Shown here: piece after piece, positions 35,785-45,068 of the stretch | Position numbering within the stretch: the stretch's first letter is position 1 | Layout of the letters: each line of letters begins with the position of its first letter | NCBI GenBank assembly: GCA_040772685.1 | Contig: JAXGXQ010000008.1 | Location: 1 to 64,000, forward strand | Direction of reading: 5' to 3' | DNA: 64,000 nt | Origin: JAXGXQ01 sp040772685 | Lineage (GTDB): Bacteria; Bacillota; Clostridia; Saccharofermentanales; UBA5734 | Notes under the pieces: model-generated | Database searches by the model: none | What the model was told of the DNA's origin: nothing | What the model saw: only the letters and a program-made list of their open reading frames with translations | Translations under genes and position numbers: made by a program

Positions 35785-37338
35785 TTAATCAGCGCAGGCG
35801 TTCATGGTGGTGTACTCGCCATTCAAGCCGCGGGCGCTGGCAGTAGCTTCCAGAGCAGTGATCACTTGTTCCATCCGAAAAGCGCGCGAGCCTTTGATCA
35901 ATATATAATCGTGGTCGTGCAGGGCTGGCAGCAAGCGTTCAATCAGGGTTTCAACATCTGTACAGATATGAACCGGCAGGTCAGGGTCAAGTTCACGGGC
36001 ACCGCGGGCGACATCTTCGGCGTTGGCACCAACCAGCAACAACTCCGCCAAGCCGGCTGAAGCAGCAGCGCGCCCAACCCGGGCATGTGCTTCGGAGCTG
36101 AAAGAGCCCAGTTCCAACATGCCGCCCAGGGCAGCCAGTTTGCGGCCGCCGACTGGCGCAGCCAGAGATTGCAGAGTCTGCAGCGCTGCTGTCATCGATT
36201 CCGGACTGGCATTATAGCTGTCATCCAGAACTGTAAGAGTATCGATACGCAGGATGCGTTGGCGGCTGCCGGTATTCTGGTAGCCGGCAGCTCCAGTTGC
36301 GGCATCTTCTGCAGTAAGGCCAAGCGCGCTGGCGCAGGCAATTCCGAATAAGCTATTGATTACCTGATGTGTACCCGGGGCCGGTATTGTTACCAGTGTT
36401 CCGGGTTCGCCATTCAGGTTCGCTTTAAAGGAAACTGATGTGGCTGTTGTTGCAATTTCGCTGGCATGGAGACACATTTCCGCGGCCGGCTCAGTACATG
36501 GTCCTTGGGCAGAAATAAAGCCAACCCGGCAGGTTTTGGCAGCGGCGAGCTCCCTGCCCGCCTGACGCAGTAGAGGGTCGTCTGCATTCAGGATTAACAA
36601 GCCGCCTGGGGCCAGGCCGCTGATGATTTCCATTTTGGCGGCCAGGATAGCTGCCTGGCTGCCTAAAAACTCAATATGGGAGAAACCGATATTAGTGATA
36701 ACGGCGATGTCCGGTCGGGCAATTTCGCTCAACACTTTGATCTCGCCGGCGGCGCGCATCCCCAGTTCAACTACAACTGCTTCAGCTGTAGCAGGTGTGG
36801 CCAGTATGGTAGCAGGCAGGCCGATCTCGTTGTTGAGATTCGCCTTGGTCTGGTGAACTTCAAGGCGTCCGCTCAAACAGGCGGCAATTAAACAGCGGGT
36901 TGAGGTTTTTCCCACACTCCCGGTTATGGCAATTACAGGTGCTTTAATTTGCCTGCGGGCGATCGCCGCCAGTTCCTGATAAGCTGCCAGAGTGTCAGTA
37001 ACTTTGAGCACAACAGGTTGTGCTTTGTCAGAACTGATGCTCGTAACAGCGTCCACTGGCATGTCGGATTGTGCTTTTGCTAAATCTTGTGGCCAGAAAC
37101 GGCAGACAACACCCGCTGCACCGCGTTCCAGCGCTGCAGCAATAAAGTTGTGGCCGTCGAACTTCTCGCCCTGCAAAGCCACAAACAATTCGCCCGGCTG
37201 GATTGTGCGGGTATCCGTTGAAACTCCGCTGAAAGTCAGATCTGCAGTTGCCGCAGCTTTGGCAACCGCGGAGCTTGCAAGCAGCAAGCCTTTGCGGGCC
37301 AGTTGGTCTATGATGGTTGGCAAACTCAAAACAGCCAT
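35785..37338 (-). CDS. murF: UDP-MurNAc-tripeptide--D-Ala-D-Ala ligase MurF
   Basis: Cytoplasmic ATP-dependent ligase finishing the pentapeptide. The N-terminal Mur domain has STDTRTIQPGELFVAL, the ATP loop is TGSVGKTST (139-147), followed by NEIGLP and the C-terminal DDSYNASPESM. The length of 517 aa is somewhat above the usual 450-460, with extra Ala/Thr-rich loops. The ATG lies four nt after the murE stop with GGGGGG as a ribosome site. Confidence 0.95.
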   Translation of the reverse strand: MAVLSLPTIIDQLARKGLLLASSAVAKAAATADLTFSGVSTDTRTIQPGELFVALQGEKFDGHNFIAAALERGAAGVVCRFWPQDLAKAQSDMPVDAVTSISSDKAQPVVLKVTDTLAAYQELAAIARRQIKAPVIAITGSVGKTSTRCLIAACLSGRLEVHQTKANLNNEIGLPATILATPATAEAVVVELGMRAAGEIKVLSEIARPDIAVITNIGFSHIEFLGSQAAILAAKMEIISGLAPGGLLILNADDPLLRQAGRELAAAKTCRVGFISAQGPCTEPAAEMCLHASEIATTATSVSFKANLNGEPGTLVTIPAPGTHQVINSLFGIACASALGLTAEDAATGAAGYQNTGSRQRILRIDTLTVLDDSYNASPESMTAALQTLQSLAAPVGGRKLAALGGMLELGSFSSEAHARVGRAAASAGLAELLLVGANAEDVARGARELDPDLPVHICTDVETLIERLLPALHDHDYILIKGSRAFRMEQVITALEATASARGLNGEYTTMNACAD

Positions 37339-37341
37339 GGC

Positions 37342-38811
37342 TTAACCCCCCGATCCGCGTTGTGCCAGCAATTCCGCGGCTGTTTCGGCATCATCAAAAT
37401 GGATTGTCCTGTCGGCAAAGATCTGGTAATTCTCGTGGCCTTTGCCAGCGATTACGATCAGGTCACCGGGGCCGGCCAGGTTGATTGCGGTTTCAATCGC
37501 TTCGCGCCGGTCGGGTACAACCTTGTACTGGCCGCCTGTCGGGGTTATGCCGGTTATTATGTCCTCGATAATTTTTAGAGGATCTTCTGTGCGCGGATTG
37601 TCCGAGGTAATAATACTGAGATCCGCCAGTCGGCCGGCGGTTTCTCCCATCTCGAACCGGCGTGAACGGGCCCGGTCGCCGCCATTGCCAAATAAAACAA
37701 TCAGTCGGCCCTTTACGTATTCGCGTAAGGTTACCAGCAGGCTCTCCAGACTGGCAGCATTGTGAGCATAATCGACAATCACCTGAAAATCGCTGCCGGT
37801 GGGAATCGGCTGAACCCTTCCCGGCACGGTGATGTCGGCCAGACCTTGCTGAACAGCTGCGAAAGGCAGCCCCAGCAAGCCGGCGCAGGTAATGGCAGCC
37901 AGGGCGTTATAGACATTGAACAACCCCGGCATACCGACGAAAACTGAGCCTTGGTAAAAGGGGCTTTCCAAACGGAAGCGAGTGCCGATGCGGTCCGCTT
38001 CATTGATCTTTTCTAAATCGACTGCCCGAACATCACTGGCCGCGCTCAAGCCATAAGTTGTAACGGGACCGGCTGCAGCAGCCTTGACACGATCAAAAAT
38101 TTCCAGGTCGCGGTTGATCACTGCTTGTTCGCAGCGTGAGAACAACAGCAGCTTGGCTTGCAGATAGTCTTCCATATTGGCATGTTCGTGCGGTCCTATG
38201 TGATCTGTATAAAGATTGGTGAATACACCGATCTTGTAGGAGCAGCCGTAAACCCGGTCAAGCATCAGGCCTTGCGAAGATACTTCCATGACGCAGCTGT
38301 CGACCTTGTTTTCCACCATTTCGTCCAGCAGAGCCTGCAAATCGAAGGATTCCGGCGTAGTGCGCGAAGCATAAATAATCCGGTCGCCCAAGATGTTGGC
38401 GATAGTGCCGATCAGGCCGGGACAGCGGCCGGCAGCCAAAAGGATCGCCCGGGTCATATAGGTCGCGGTGGTTTTTCCCTTGGTGCCGGTAAATCCAATA
38501 AGATCCAGTTTGCCGGAGGGGTGGTTGAAAAAGCGGTCGGAAACATGGGCCAGACCACGGCGGGTATTCGGAGTAACTGCCCAGATCCCAGCCAGCTCCG
38601 GCACCTGGCGTTCGGCCAGGATGGCGGATACGCCCTGATTAAGCGCTTGGGTAATATATTTATGACCGTCGGTGACAAAACCGGTAATGCAGACAAAAAG
38701 TGATCCGGGTCGGGCTTTGCGAGAATCGTAAACAATATTATCTATCTCTACGGAAAGATCGCCTTGAAGGGCTTGCAGCTCAAGCCCTTCCAGCAATGAG
38801 CGTAATTGCAT
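37342..38811 (-). CDS. murE: UDP-MurNAc-dipeptide--meso-DAP ligase MurE
   Basis: Adds the third amino acid of the wall peptide. GTKGKTTAT is the ATP loop and TSDNPRTEDP contains the DNPR motif that marks meso-diaminopimelate-adding enzymes, so this cell wall should contain meso-DAP. The open frame could begin at a TTG (38826), but AAAGGA stands six nt before the ATG at 38811, which I take as the start (489 aa). It lies between pbp2 and murF; about 125 nt separate it from pbp2. Confidence 0.95.
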   Translation of the reverse strand: MQLRSLLEGLELQALQGDLSVEIDNIVYDSRKARPGSLFVCITGFVTDGHKYITQALNQGVSAILAERQVPELAGIWAVTPNTRRGLAHVSDRFFNHPSGKLDLIGFTGTKGKTTATYMTRAILLAAGRCPGLIGTIANILGDRIIYASRTTPESFDLQALLDEMVENKVDSCVMEVSSQGLMLDRVYGCSYKIGVFTNLYTDHIGPHEHANMEDYLQAKLLLFSRCEQAVINRDLEIFDRVKAAAAGPVTTYGLSAASDVRAVDLEKINEADRIGTRFRLESPFYQGSVFVGMPGLFNVYNALAAITCAGLLGLPFAAVQQGLADITVPGRVQPIPTGSDFQVIVDYAHNAASLESLLVTLREYVKGRLIVLFGNGGDRARSRRFEMGETAGRLADLSIITSDNPRTEDPLKIIEDIITGITPTGGQYKVVPDRREAIETAINLAGPGDLIVIAGKGHENYQIFADRTIHFDDAETAAELLAQRGSGG

Positions 38812-38938
38812 GTTGGTTCCTTTCAATCAAGTGCGCCTGTTTCGGCCAGCCTTTTTCAGGCTGTTCTGCCAGCAATATCAACTGGGCGCATCAGGCAATT
38901 TTAGACGATACGTTCTGCTATTTCAAGCAGTCGTTGCC

Positions 38939-41470
38939 TTACTGCTCGTCTGCATGAGCGCCTTCAACCGGAGCCGCGAATGTCAGCGTGACTACGCTGC
39001 CGCGGCGCAGTTTACCGGCGTTGGCTTCTGTTTGGGTTGTGTTCTTATTATCCGGTTTACTGCTGCCGGTATTGTCGCCGCCGGTTTCAGCCTTATTGCC
39101 GGTTTCAGTCTTATTTTCAGTTTTGGTCTGGTTGCCGGTTTCGGTCTGGGGGCTGGCCGGCAGGTTGCTGTTACTGGCAAAGCCATTTACCAGGCTGCTG
39201 CCCGCTTCATGAGTCGGCGGGATATCCTGAGCAACAACAACTCCAAGGCAGCTTTCGGCAAAAGCAACATTGAGACCGCTTTCTGCTGCCGCCCGCTGAG
39301 CCTCGTTTACAGTTTTACCGCTAAAATCCGGGACCGAGACATAGGCAGGTTCGGGTTTGTTTGTTGAGTAAAGAACGACAACGCTCTTCTTGTGCAGTTT
39401 AGCACTTGTGTTGGGATACTGACTACGGATAATAGTTGAATCGTTCATCCCGGGGGTACCCGCTTCTACCAGAAAACCCTTGGTGGAAAGCTGTTTGCGG
39501 GCTTCGGCAAAGGTAAGGCCGCTCAGCTCAGGAACAGAATACTGTTTGCTGAGGTTAGACATATCGTCGTCAGAAAACTGGCGCGGTACGTTGAGATGTT
39601 CGAGGGTGCGGTTGACGATCTGGCCGACAGCGCGGGCGGCACCGCTGGAAGAGGTGCGTTTGTCGCGGGGTTTACTTAAAACTACCAGCACAACAATTTC
39701 CGGATTGTCAGCCGGGGCTATGGCCCCAAAGGAAATGGTGTGGTCACCGTTGTCATCTGTGGAGGTGCTGGTTTTGCCGGCAACACGGTAGCCTTCTGTA
39801 TAAGCGGCTGAGCCGGTGCCGTAGAGTACAACGCCTTCCATTAAATCGAGCACCCTGTTGGCGCTGGCTTCCGAAATTACTTTGCGGATGGTTTCAGCGG
39901 GGAACTCTTGCTTGATATTGCCATTTGCGTCTGTGACAGATTTGACAATTTGAGGCTGGATTAAATTACCGCCGTTGGCGATGGCGCAGTAGGCTGTTGC
40001 CAGCTGAATCGGTGTCACAGTCGAAGATTCACCGTAAGAAACTGTCGCCAGGTCAATCCGGGCCGGTTTTTCGTGCAGAATGCCTTTTCCTTCACCTGGA
40101 AGGTCGATGCCGGTGGTCCCCATAAACCCAAAAGCCCGCAGATATTCATAGTATCTGTCGATGCCGGTACGCAGCGCCAGTTGGGCAAAAATCGGATTGC
40201 AGGAACGGTAAAACGCCTGCTGCATGCTTTCAATACCATGGCCCGAGCGCGAAGAGCAGGAAATTGTCCAGCCCGATTCCTTGAAGGGAGCGTCATTGAA
40301 CATTTCTGTTTCCCTGGTCAGGTTTTCTTCGAAAGCTATCGCGGCGGTGATCGCCTTAAAAGTTGACCCCGGCTCATAAGTATCTGAAATTGCCCGGTTG
40401 CGCCAGATTTCTTTGGACAAATAATCAATATCTTCTTTTTTGCTGGTATCCCAGGTCGCGGGATCTTTGCCTGCCGGCACGGCTGTTGGTTCGCGAGTGT
40501 CGAACCAGGGGTATGAGGCCATGCCCAGTATGGCACCGGTGTACGGGTTCATGACAATTGCCGAGCCGCCGGCGGTGATGTCATTTACTTTTATGGCATT
40601 TTCCAGTTCTTCCTGGACAATCTTTTGAATTGTACTGTCGAGGTTAAGAACAACATTGTTGCCGTTTTGGGCGCGCAGACTGGTAGGCACGGAAAAAGGC
40701 AGAACGCCGCGGCTGTAATTATCAGTTTCGACATAGGTATAACCTGGCTGGCCGGTTAGCTCAGCGTTATAAGCCAGTTCAATGCCGAGCTGCCCGGAAA
40801 GGTTGCTGTTGTTAAGGCTGTCCTTGGTAAAGTTGGTGTAGCCGATCACCTGCGGCGCCAGCGTACTGTTGGTATAGAAGCGGCGGGGTTCAGCATCCAC
40901 TCGGACACCGCCAATGCTGTTGGTGCTGCGGTATTCCTTCAGGGCGTCGTTCTCTTCTTTTGTCGCTTCTTTTTTCAGCTGAACATAAGCTGCGTCAGTT
41001 TTGGCAAAGGCCTCTTCAACCTCGGTTAAGGGAAGGTTCAGAATTCTGGCAAATTCAGCAATAATGTCAGTTCTGGGAATGTTTTTAGTGATCGAGCGAA
41101 CATCTTTAGGGGTAATGCCGATACGGTAAATATAAGTGGTGCCGGCAAGCTCGATGCCGTTACGGTCCAGGATACTGCCGCGCACCGGTTGCTCTGTTAC
41201 TTTCCGATAATGCTGGCCGGCTGCGGACTCCGCATTTTCGGCATAGGCCACAACCTGAATCTGATACAGCTGGTTGATCAGGATGCCGGCAAATGCCAGC
41301 AGCCCAACGGCGAGTAACAAAACACCGCCCCGTGTCCTCTTTTTGCGACGGGGCGGTTTGCCGGCTGAACGCTGTTGCCGGCCTTGAGCCAGGTGTTGTC
41401 GCTGCCGCTCGCTTGCCAGGCGTTGATCCAGCGCAGAACGGTTGCCCGTCGTTACTTCATCGCGTCTCAT
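38939..41470 (-). CDS. Class B penicillin-binding protein with PASTA domains (PBP2/SpoVD type)
   Basis: Septal or sporulation transpeptidase crosslinking peptidoglycan. A basic cytoplasmic tail, one membrane helix (about 49-66), a dimerisation domain (RGSILDRNG at 97-105) and the transpeptidase domain with SxxK at Ser369 (EPGSTFK), SxN at 423-425 (SCN) and a KTG-like box at 566-568. That box reads KTS, with Ser in place of Gly. Two PASTA domains follow (about 643-703 and 709-832); the second is split by an insert of about 55 residues. The gene overlaps ftsL by four nt (ATGA). Whether it acts in division (FtsI) or spore cortex (SpoVD) cannot be told here. Confidence 0.93.
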   Translation of the reverse strand: MRRDEVTTGNRSALDQRLASERQRQHLAQGRQQRSAGKPPRRKKRTRGGVLLLAVGLLAFAGILINQLYQIQVVAYAENAESAAGQHYRKVTEQPVRGSILDRNGIELAGTTYIYRIGITPKDVRSITKNIPRTDIIAEFARILNLPLTEVEEAFAKTDAAYVQLKKEATKEENDALKEYRSTNSIGGVRVDAEPRRFYTNSTLAPQVIGYTNFTKDSLNNSNLSGQLGIELAYNAELTGQPGYTYVETDNYSRGVLPFSVPTSLRAQNGNNVVLNLDSTIQKIVQEELENAIKVNDITAGGSAIVMNPYTGAILGMASYPWFDTREPTAVPAGKDPATWDTSKKEDIDYLSKEIWRNRAISDTYEPGSTFKAITAAIAFEENLTRETEMFNDAPFKESGWTISCSSRSGHGIESMQQAFYRSCNPIFAQLALRTGIDRYYEYLRAFGFMGTTGIDLPGEGKGILHEKPARIDLATVSYGESSTVTPIQLATAYCAIANGGNLIQPQIVKSVTDANGNIKQEFPAETIRKVISEASANRVLDLMEGVVLYGTGSAAYTEGYRVAGKTSTSTDDNGDHTISFGAIAPADNPEIVVLVVLSKPRDKRTSSSGAARAVGQIVNRTLEHLNVPRQFSDDDMSNLSKQYSVPELSGLTFAEARKQLSTKGFLVEAGTPGMNDSTIIRSQYPNTSAKLHKKSVVVLYSTNKPEPAYVSVPDFSGKTVNEAQRAAAESGLNVAFAESCLGVVVAQDIPPTHEAGSSLVNGFASNSNLPASPQTETGNQTKTENKTETGNKAETGGDNTGSSKPDNKNTTQTEANAGKLRRGSVVTLTFAAPVEGAHADEQ
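39014..39184 (-). repeat. Thr/Glu/Asn/Gly repeat insert splitting the second PASTA domain
   Basis: Degenerate 12- to 18-bp units code for TETGNQTKTENKTETGNKAETGG and similar text, here given in outline: Thr-Glu-Thr-Gly-Asn modules followed by a Ser/Asn/Lys stretch. They sit between HEAGSSLVNG and KLRRGSVVTLTF, which would join as one PASTA strand without the insert. Confidence 0.75.
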
Positions 41471-42081
41471 GGCTGGGCGCCTTTAACATCCAGTGTTTTG
41501 AAAAAGCCTTCAATGCTGAACAGCAGATTCATTAAATGAGCATCTTCTGGTTCAACTTTGGCTTTGTCATTAAACACAACCCGGTCGGTATCGGGTACAA
41601 CGACGCTTACCATCTGGCTGCGGGCTGGAATCTGCAAACCGAGGTTTTGAACTGCCTCAGTCCGTATTTGGCTCAGTTCCGTTTTTAATGCCAGATTTTC
41701 GCTGATTTGACCGCTGACTTCATCAAGACGCTTAATTTCGCGTTGGATAGCCAGGTTCTTGAAGTTGTCGGACAAAATTTTTGACTGACGCCAGACCATG
41801 CCGCCGAACAGACCAGAGACAAAAACAACCGCGCAAACAATGCCCAGCAAACTGCGGATCCGTTGCAAAGTCAGCTCGCGCCTGATTTGGCGGGTACGCT
41901 CGTTAACCATGCTGATTGGTTGTTTAACAGGTTCTGCCATAATTCTGGTAGTCTTAACCGGTGCGGTATAAGCAGCAGAAGCCCGATACTTGAAGCTGGT
42001 GCTTCTGGCATTTGCGCTGTAAGACTCTGGCGCGTATTTTAAAGCAAGATTACCATTTTGCCTGTTTTTTGGCTGATTCAT
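41467..42081 (-). CDS. ftsL: FtsL/DivIC-like septum formation protein
   Basis: A bitopic division protein: a long basic cytoplasmic part (about 75 residues), one membrane segment (about 80-100) and an extracellular coiled coil (about 105-140), ending with AVQNLGLQIPARSQMVSV, a form common in FtsL. The assignment rests on topology and position between rsmH and pbp2. The frame can begin at TTG 42096, but that codon belongs to the GGAGG ribosome site serving the ATG at 42081, so the protein is 204 aa. An 133-nt gap separates it from rsmH. Confidence 0.8.
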   Translation of the reverse strand: MNQPKNRQNGNLALKYAPESYSANARSTSFKYRASAAYTAPVKTTRIMAEPVKQPISMVNERTRQIRRELTLQRIRSLLGIVCAVVFVSGLFGGMVWRQSKILSDNFKNLAIQREIKRLDEVSGQISENLALKTELSQIRTEAVQNLGLQIPARSQMVSVVVPDTDRVVFNDKAKVEPEDAHLMNLLFSIEGFFKTLDVKGAQP

Positions 42082-42214
42082 CTGGCTTTCCTCCAAATTG
42101 ATGATACTACTGACATTCGGCCGTCTTTTGGTGAAGACGTTAACATGTTATTTCTTCATGTCATAAAAATCTCGAGTTATTTAACGTTTACAAGACAGTT
42201 TGCTTGTTGGATTT

Positions 42215-43195
42215 TCAGGTTTCTGGTGCTTCGTTAATTACCAGAGTTCTCAGCCTGGCGCTGCGAGCCCGCGGGTTGCTTCGCGCTTCCTCCGGGCTGG
42301 CGATAGTTCCCTTGCGATGCAGCGAACGCCCGATTGGCTTAAGTCCGCATTGACAAATGGGAAAGTCGCGGGGGCAGATGCAGGGGTTCTCGTAGCGGCG
42401 GAAGGCTTCTTTGACCAGGCGGTCTTCCAGTGAATGAAACGAAATAATACATAATCTGCCACCGGGCTTTAGCAATAAAGGAGCACGGTCCAGCAGTTGT
42501 TCAACTGCTGCCAGTTCGCTGTTTACTTCGATCCGGATCGCCTGGAATGTGCGCCGGGCCGGGTGCTGCTGTTCTCTGAGGCTGCGTCCGGGCATTGCGG
42601 CTTTGACAATTTCAGCCAGTCTGGTTGTAGTTTTAATCGGTTCGATTGCTCTTTGCTTCGCAATGGCTTTGGCAATCAAACCCGCGTGTCTTTCTTCGCC
42701 GTACTCACGGAGAATCCTGGCCAGCTCAGCTTCGGGATACCCATTCACAACCATCTCTGCGTTCAACATGGTGCTGCGGTCCATCCGCATGTCGAGCGGA
42801 CCTTCGTTGCCGTAGGCAAACCCGCGTTCGGGGTGATCGAGTTGAGGTGATGAAACCCCCAGATCCGCCAGGATGCCATCTGCTTTTTCAAGTTGCAAAT
42901 CCTGCAAAACACTGCCTATATTCGCGAAATCACTATGTACCAGCGTATACGAACCTGCGCTCTTTACCTGGTTCAAGCGGTTGCCGGCTGCTTTCAGCGC
43001 GTCTTCGTCTTTGTCGATACCTATCAGGCGGCCTCCGGAACCTAATTTTTCAAGGATTGCAGCACTGTGGCCGCCGCCGCCTACTGTGCAGTCGATATAA
43101 ATCCCGTCCGGTTTGATCTGCAGTTGCTCAATGCATGCCTGCAGCAACACTGGTTCATGTTCAAATTCAGGTCCGGAACCTTTGCGCTGTGCCAT
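42215..43195 (-). CDS. rsmH: 16S rRNA (cytosine1402-N4)-methyltransferase RsmH/MraW
   Basis: Methylates C1402 in the ribosomal P site. FEHEPVLLQ opens the domain, the SAM loop is DCTVGGGGHS, and GILADLGVSSPQLDHPERGF and ISFHSLEDRLVK are diagnostic. The length of 326 aa is normal. The ATG lies two nt after the mraZ stop with only a weak ribosome site, suggesting translational coupling to mraZ. Confidence 0.96.
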   Translation of the reverse strand: MAQRKGSGPEFEHEPVLLQACIEQLQIKPDGIYIDCTVGGGGHSAAILEKLGSGGRLIGIDKDEDALKAAGNRLNQVKSAGSYTLVHSDFANIGSVLQDLQLEKADGILADLGVSSPQLDHPERGFAYGNEGPLDMRMDRSTMLNAEMVVNGYPEAELARILREYGEERHAGLIAKAIAKQRAIEPIKTTTRLAEIVKAAMPGRSLREQQHPARRTFQAIRIEVNSELAAVEQLLDRAPLLLKPGGRLCIISFHSLEDRLVKEAFRRYENPCICPRDFPICQCGLKPIGRSLHRKGTIASPEEARSNPRARSARLRTLVINEAPET

Positions 43196-43197
43196 CG

Positions 43198-43632
43198 TCA
43201 GAGCCCGCGTACATCAAAGCCACTGAGGTCGACTTCAGAGAGCGAACCCTGCTCTGCCTGCTGGGCGTCGAAGAACGCCTTGGAGCAGATTTCAATTTTG
43301 TCGTAAAGATCGATAAAGCACACTTCATCACCGGGTTTAACACCGATGAATGACCAAAGTTCCATACTAACTGAGATGCGTCCTTGAGAATCCAGCTCAC
43401 AGGCCATTGCCTCGCCGATTATGGCGCGGCGCAAACGGCGCACGGCGGGGTCAGTACCTGATAATTGTTCGAGCTGGCGGCGGATATCGGCAAAACGTTC
43501 AGGGGTATAACCGGAAAGATAGCCATCATCGATATTCAGCGTGACGACGAGCGTACGCCCGACTTCTTCACGCAGTCGCGCCGGGACAAAAACCCGGCCC
43601 TTGGCATCGATTGTATGTGTGTATCTGGCCAT
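43198..43632 (-). CDS. mraZ: Transcriptional regulator MraZ
   Basis: DNA-binding protein with two AbrB-like halves (DAKGRVFVPARLR at the start and DSQGRISV in the middle); it forms rings and controls the dcw promoter by binding repeats ahead of its own gene. The length of 144 aa is normal. AGGAG precedes the ATG. It is the first gene of the dcw cluster, and the repeats at 43667-43716 are its likely operator. Confidence 0.95.
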   Translation of the reverse strand: MARYTHTIDAKGRVFVPARLREEVGRTLVVTLNIDDGYLSGYTPERFADIRRQLEQLSGTDPAVRRLRRAIIGEAMACELDSQGRISVSMELWSFIGVKPGDEVCFIDLYDKIEICSKAFFDAQQAEQGSLSEVDLSGFDVRGL

Positions 43633-43666
43633 CTTGCTCCTGATTAAGCATTTCGGGGCGATTTTT

Positions 43667-43716
43667 CATCCACAATTAGCCACAATAGTATAGTTTTGCC
43701 CCATATTTCACCACTT
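43667..43716 (-). promoter_or_regulatory. MraZ-box-like 10-bp repeats (operator)
   Basis: Read on the minus strand, five adjoining decamers lie between the promoter and mraZ; four contain GTGG or TGGG in nearly the same phase (units starting AAGTGG, ATATGGGG, ATTGTGG, ATTGTGG). MraZ is known to bind such G-rich direct repeats at 10-bp period in front of mraZ. The unit without the motif (43687-43696) contains TATACT. Confidence 0.65.
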
Positions 43717-43722
43717 GTTGCC

Positions 43723-43751
43723 ATTGTACACGCTTAAGTTGCCGATTTCAA
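43723..43751 (-). promoter_or_regulatory. Promoter of the dcw cluster
   Basis: On the minus strand TTGAAA (43746-43751) and TACAAT (43723-43728) are spaced by exactly 17 bp; each matches consensus at five of six positions. Transcription would start just before the MraZ repeats, so bound MraZ would sit over the start region. Confidence 0.7.
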
Positions 43752-43800
43752 TCCGAACCTTTTTAACAGAGCATCTGTAACACAATCGTAACCAAACGCC

Positions 43801-43827
43801 AAAAAACCGAGCGAAATACCCGGTTTT
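43801..43827 (-). terminator. Terminator after rodA
   Basis: AAAACCG (43803-43809) pairs with CGGTTTT (43821-43827); on the minus strand the hairpin is followed by a T-run of six (CGGTTTTTTGG). It lies about 90 nt beyond the rodA stop and about 50 nt before the dcw promoter, ending the nusA-rodA run. Confidence 0.65.
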
Positions 43828-43918
43828 AGCAAAACATTTGTTCGTCTATTTAGATAAATTTTATAAAAATATTAAATCAGGGAAATAATTTAAATACGCT
43901 TGTGCAGGCAGGTCTGGA

Positions 43919-45052
43919 CTAATCCACCCCGGCCACATTCCGCTCCATCGAAATGCTCATGATAACGCCGAGCGCGAAAAAGTTTACCACCATGGCGGTG
44001 CCGCCAAGGCTGACAAAGGGCAGCGGAATGCCGGTGATCGGCAGTAAGCCTACGCACATGCCAAGGTTTTCTATAAAGTGGAAAGCCAGCGCCGCGGTCA
44101 GTCCAACAATAGTATAGGAAGCAGCAGGCTGGCGTTCGCGGATACGTGAGGAGACGTACAGGCAGCGGCCCAGGAAGAAAAATATCAGGATAATCAGCGC
44201 GGTTGTGCCGACAAAGCCCATGTGTTCTGAAACAGCTGTAAAGATAAAATCCGCTTCCTTAACCGGAACATGGATAGGGTCCGGTAGATTACTGCCTGTG
44301 AGCCCGCCGGAAGCAATTGCGAGACGCGATTGCAGCAGATTATAAGAAGCGGCGGGATCGTGCCCGGGGTATAGAAAAGTTAATATCCGATTTTTTTGAA
44401 ATGGTTCCAAATAGAACATCCAAACCAGAGGAACTGTAATTACCGCGCCGGAAAGACCGATCAGGATATAGCGCCAGCGCAGGCCCCAGACAAACAACAT
44501 GCAAACGAACATGAAGACAATAACCATTGAAGTGCCTAAATCCGGCTGCTTCATAATCAGCAAAAGCGGCGGCGCATACAGCAACAGGAGTAAGCCTCCC
44601 CCCTGCCACCACTTTAGTTGTCTGCTGTCGAGGCTTTCAAACACAACTGCTGAAGTCATGGAAAGGCCGATTTTTATCAGCTCCGAAGGCTGGAACGTGC
44701 CGATTATGGGCAGTTGTATCCAGCTGTCCGCGCCCCAGCGCGCCACCTCGGAATAGCCATCGACAAGCACATAGACGAGCAGTACAAGGCCGACACCGTA
44801 GACTGTATAACCCACCAGACGCAGTGTCGGTACTTCGATCAGGCAGATAAACAACGCCAGAAAAACACCGAAGACTACTGCACCGGCTTGCTTGTAGAAG
44901 TTAATCGGATAATCTTTAAAGCCTTCCGAAAGGACTTGATTGAGCACATAGAGCCCGATCAGGGAAATAGACAGAACCGGCACCAGCAGATAATAATCCA
45001 AAGCCCCGAAAAAGGTGTCGCGCTTAAGTTGTTGTACTCCGAGGCGTTCCAT
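43919..45052 (-). CDS. rodA: SEDS peptidoglycan glycosyltransferase RodA
   Basis: Elongation-type SEDS polymerase in the membrane with about ten hydrophobic helices. The catalytic loop KQPDLGTS keeps the conserved Asp, in contrast to the FtsW in this window. QPSELIKIGLSM and LLPITGIPLPFVSLGGTAMV are also typical. The length of 377 aa is normal. It follows lgt by 16 nt. Its partner PBP is not adjacent. Confidence 0.93.
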   Translation of the reverse strand: MERLGVQQLKRDTFFGALDYYLLVPVLSISLIGLYVLNQVLSEGFKDYPINFYKQAGAVVFGVFLALFICLIEVPTLRLVGYTVYGVGLVLLVYVLVDGYSEVARWGADSWIQLPIIGTFQPSELIKIGLSMTSAVVFESLDSRQLKWWQGGGLLLLLYAPPLLLIMKQPDLGTSMVIVFMFVCMLFVWGLRWRYILIGLSGAVITVPLVWMFYLEPFQKNRILTFLYPGHDPAASYNLLQSRLAIASGGLTGSNLPDPIHVPVKEADFIFTAVSEHMGFVGTTALIILIFFFLGRCLYVSSRIRERQPAASYTIVGLTAALAFHFIENLGMCVGLLPITGIPLPFVSLGGTAMVVNFFALGVIMSISMERNVAGVD

Positions 45053-45068
45053 AGAGGGTCAGTTTTCC

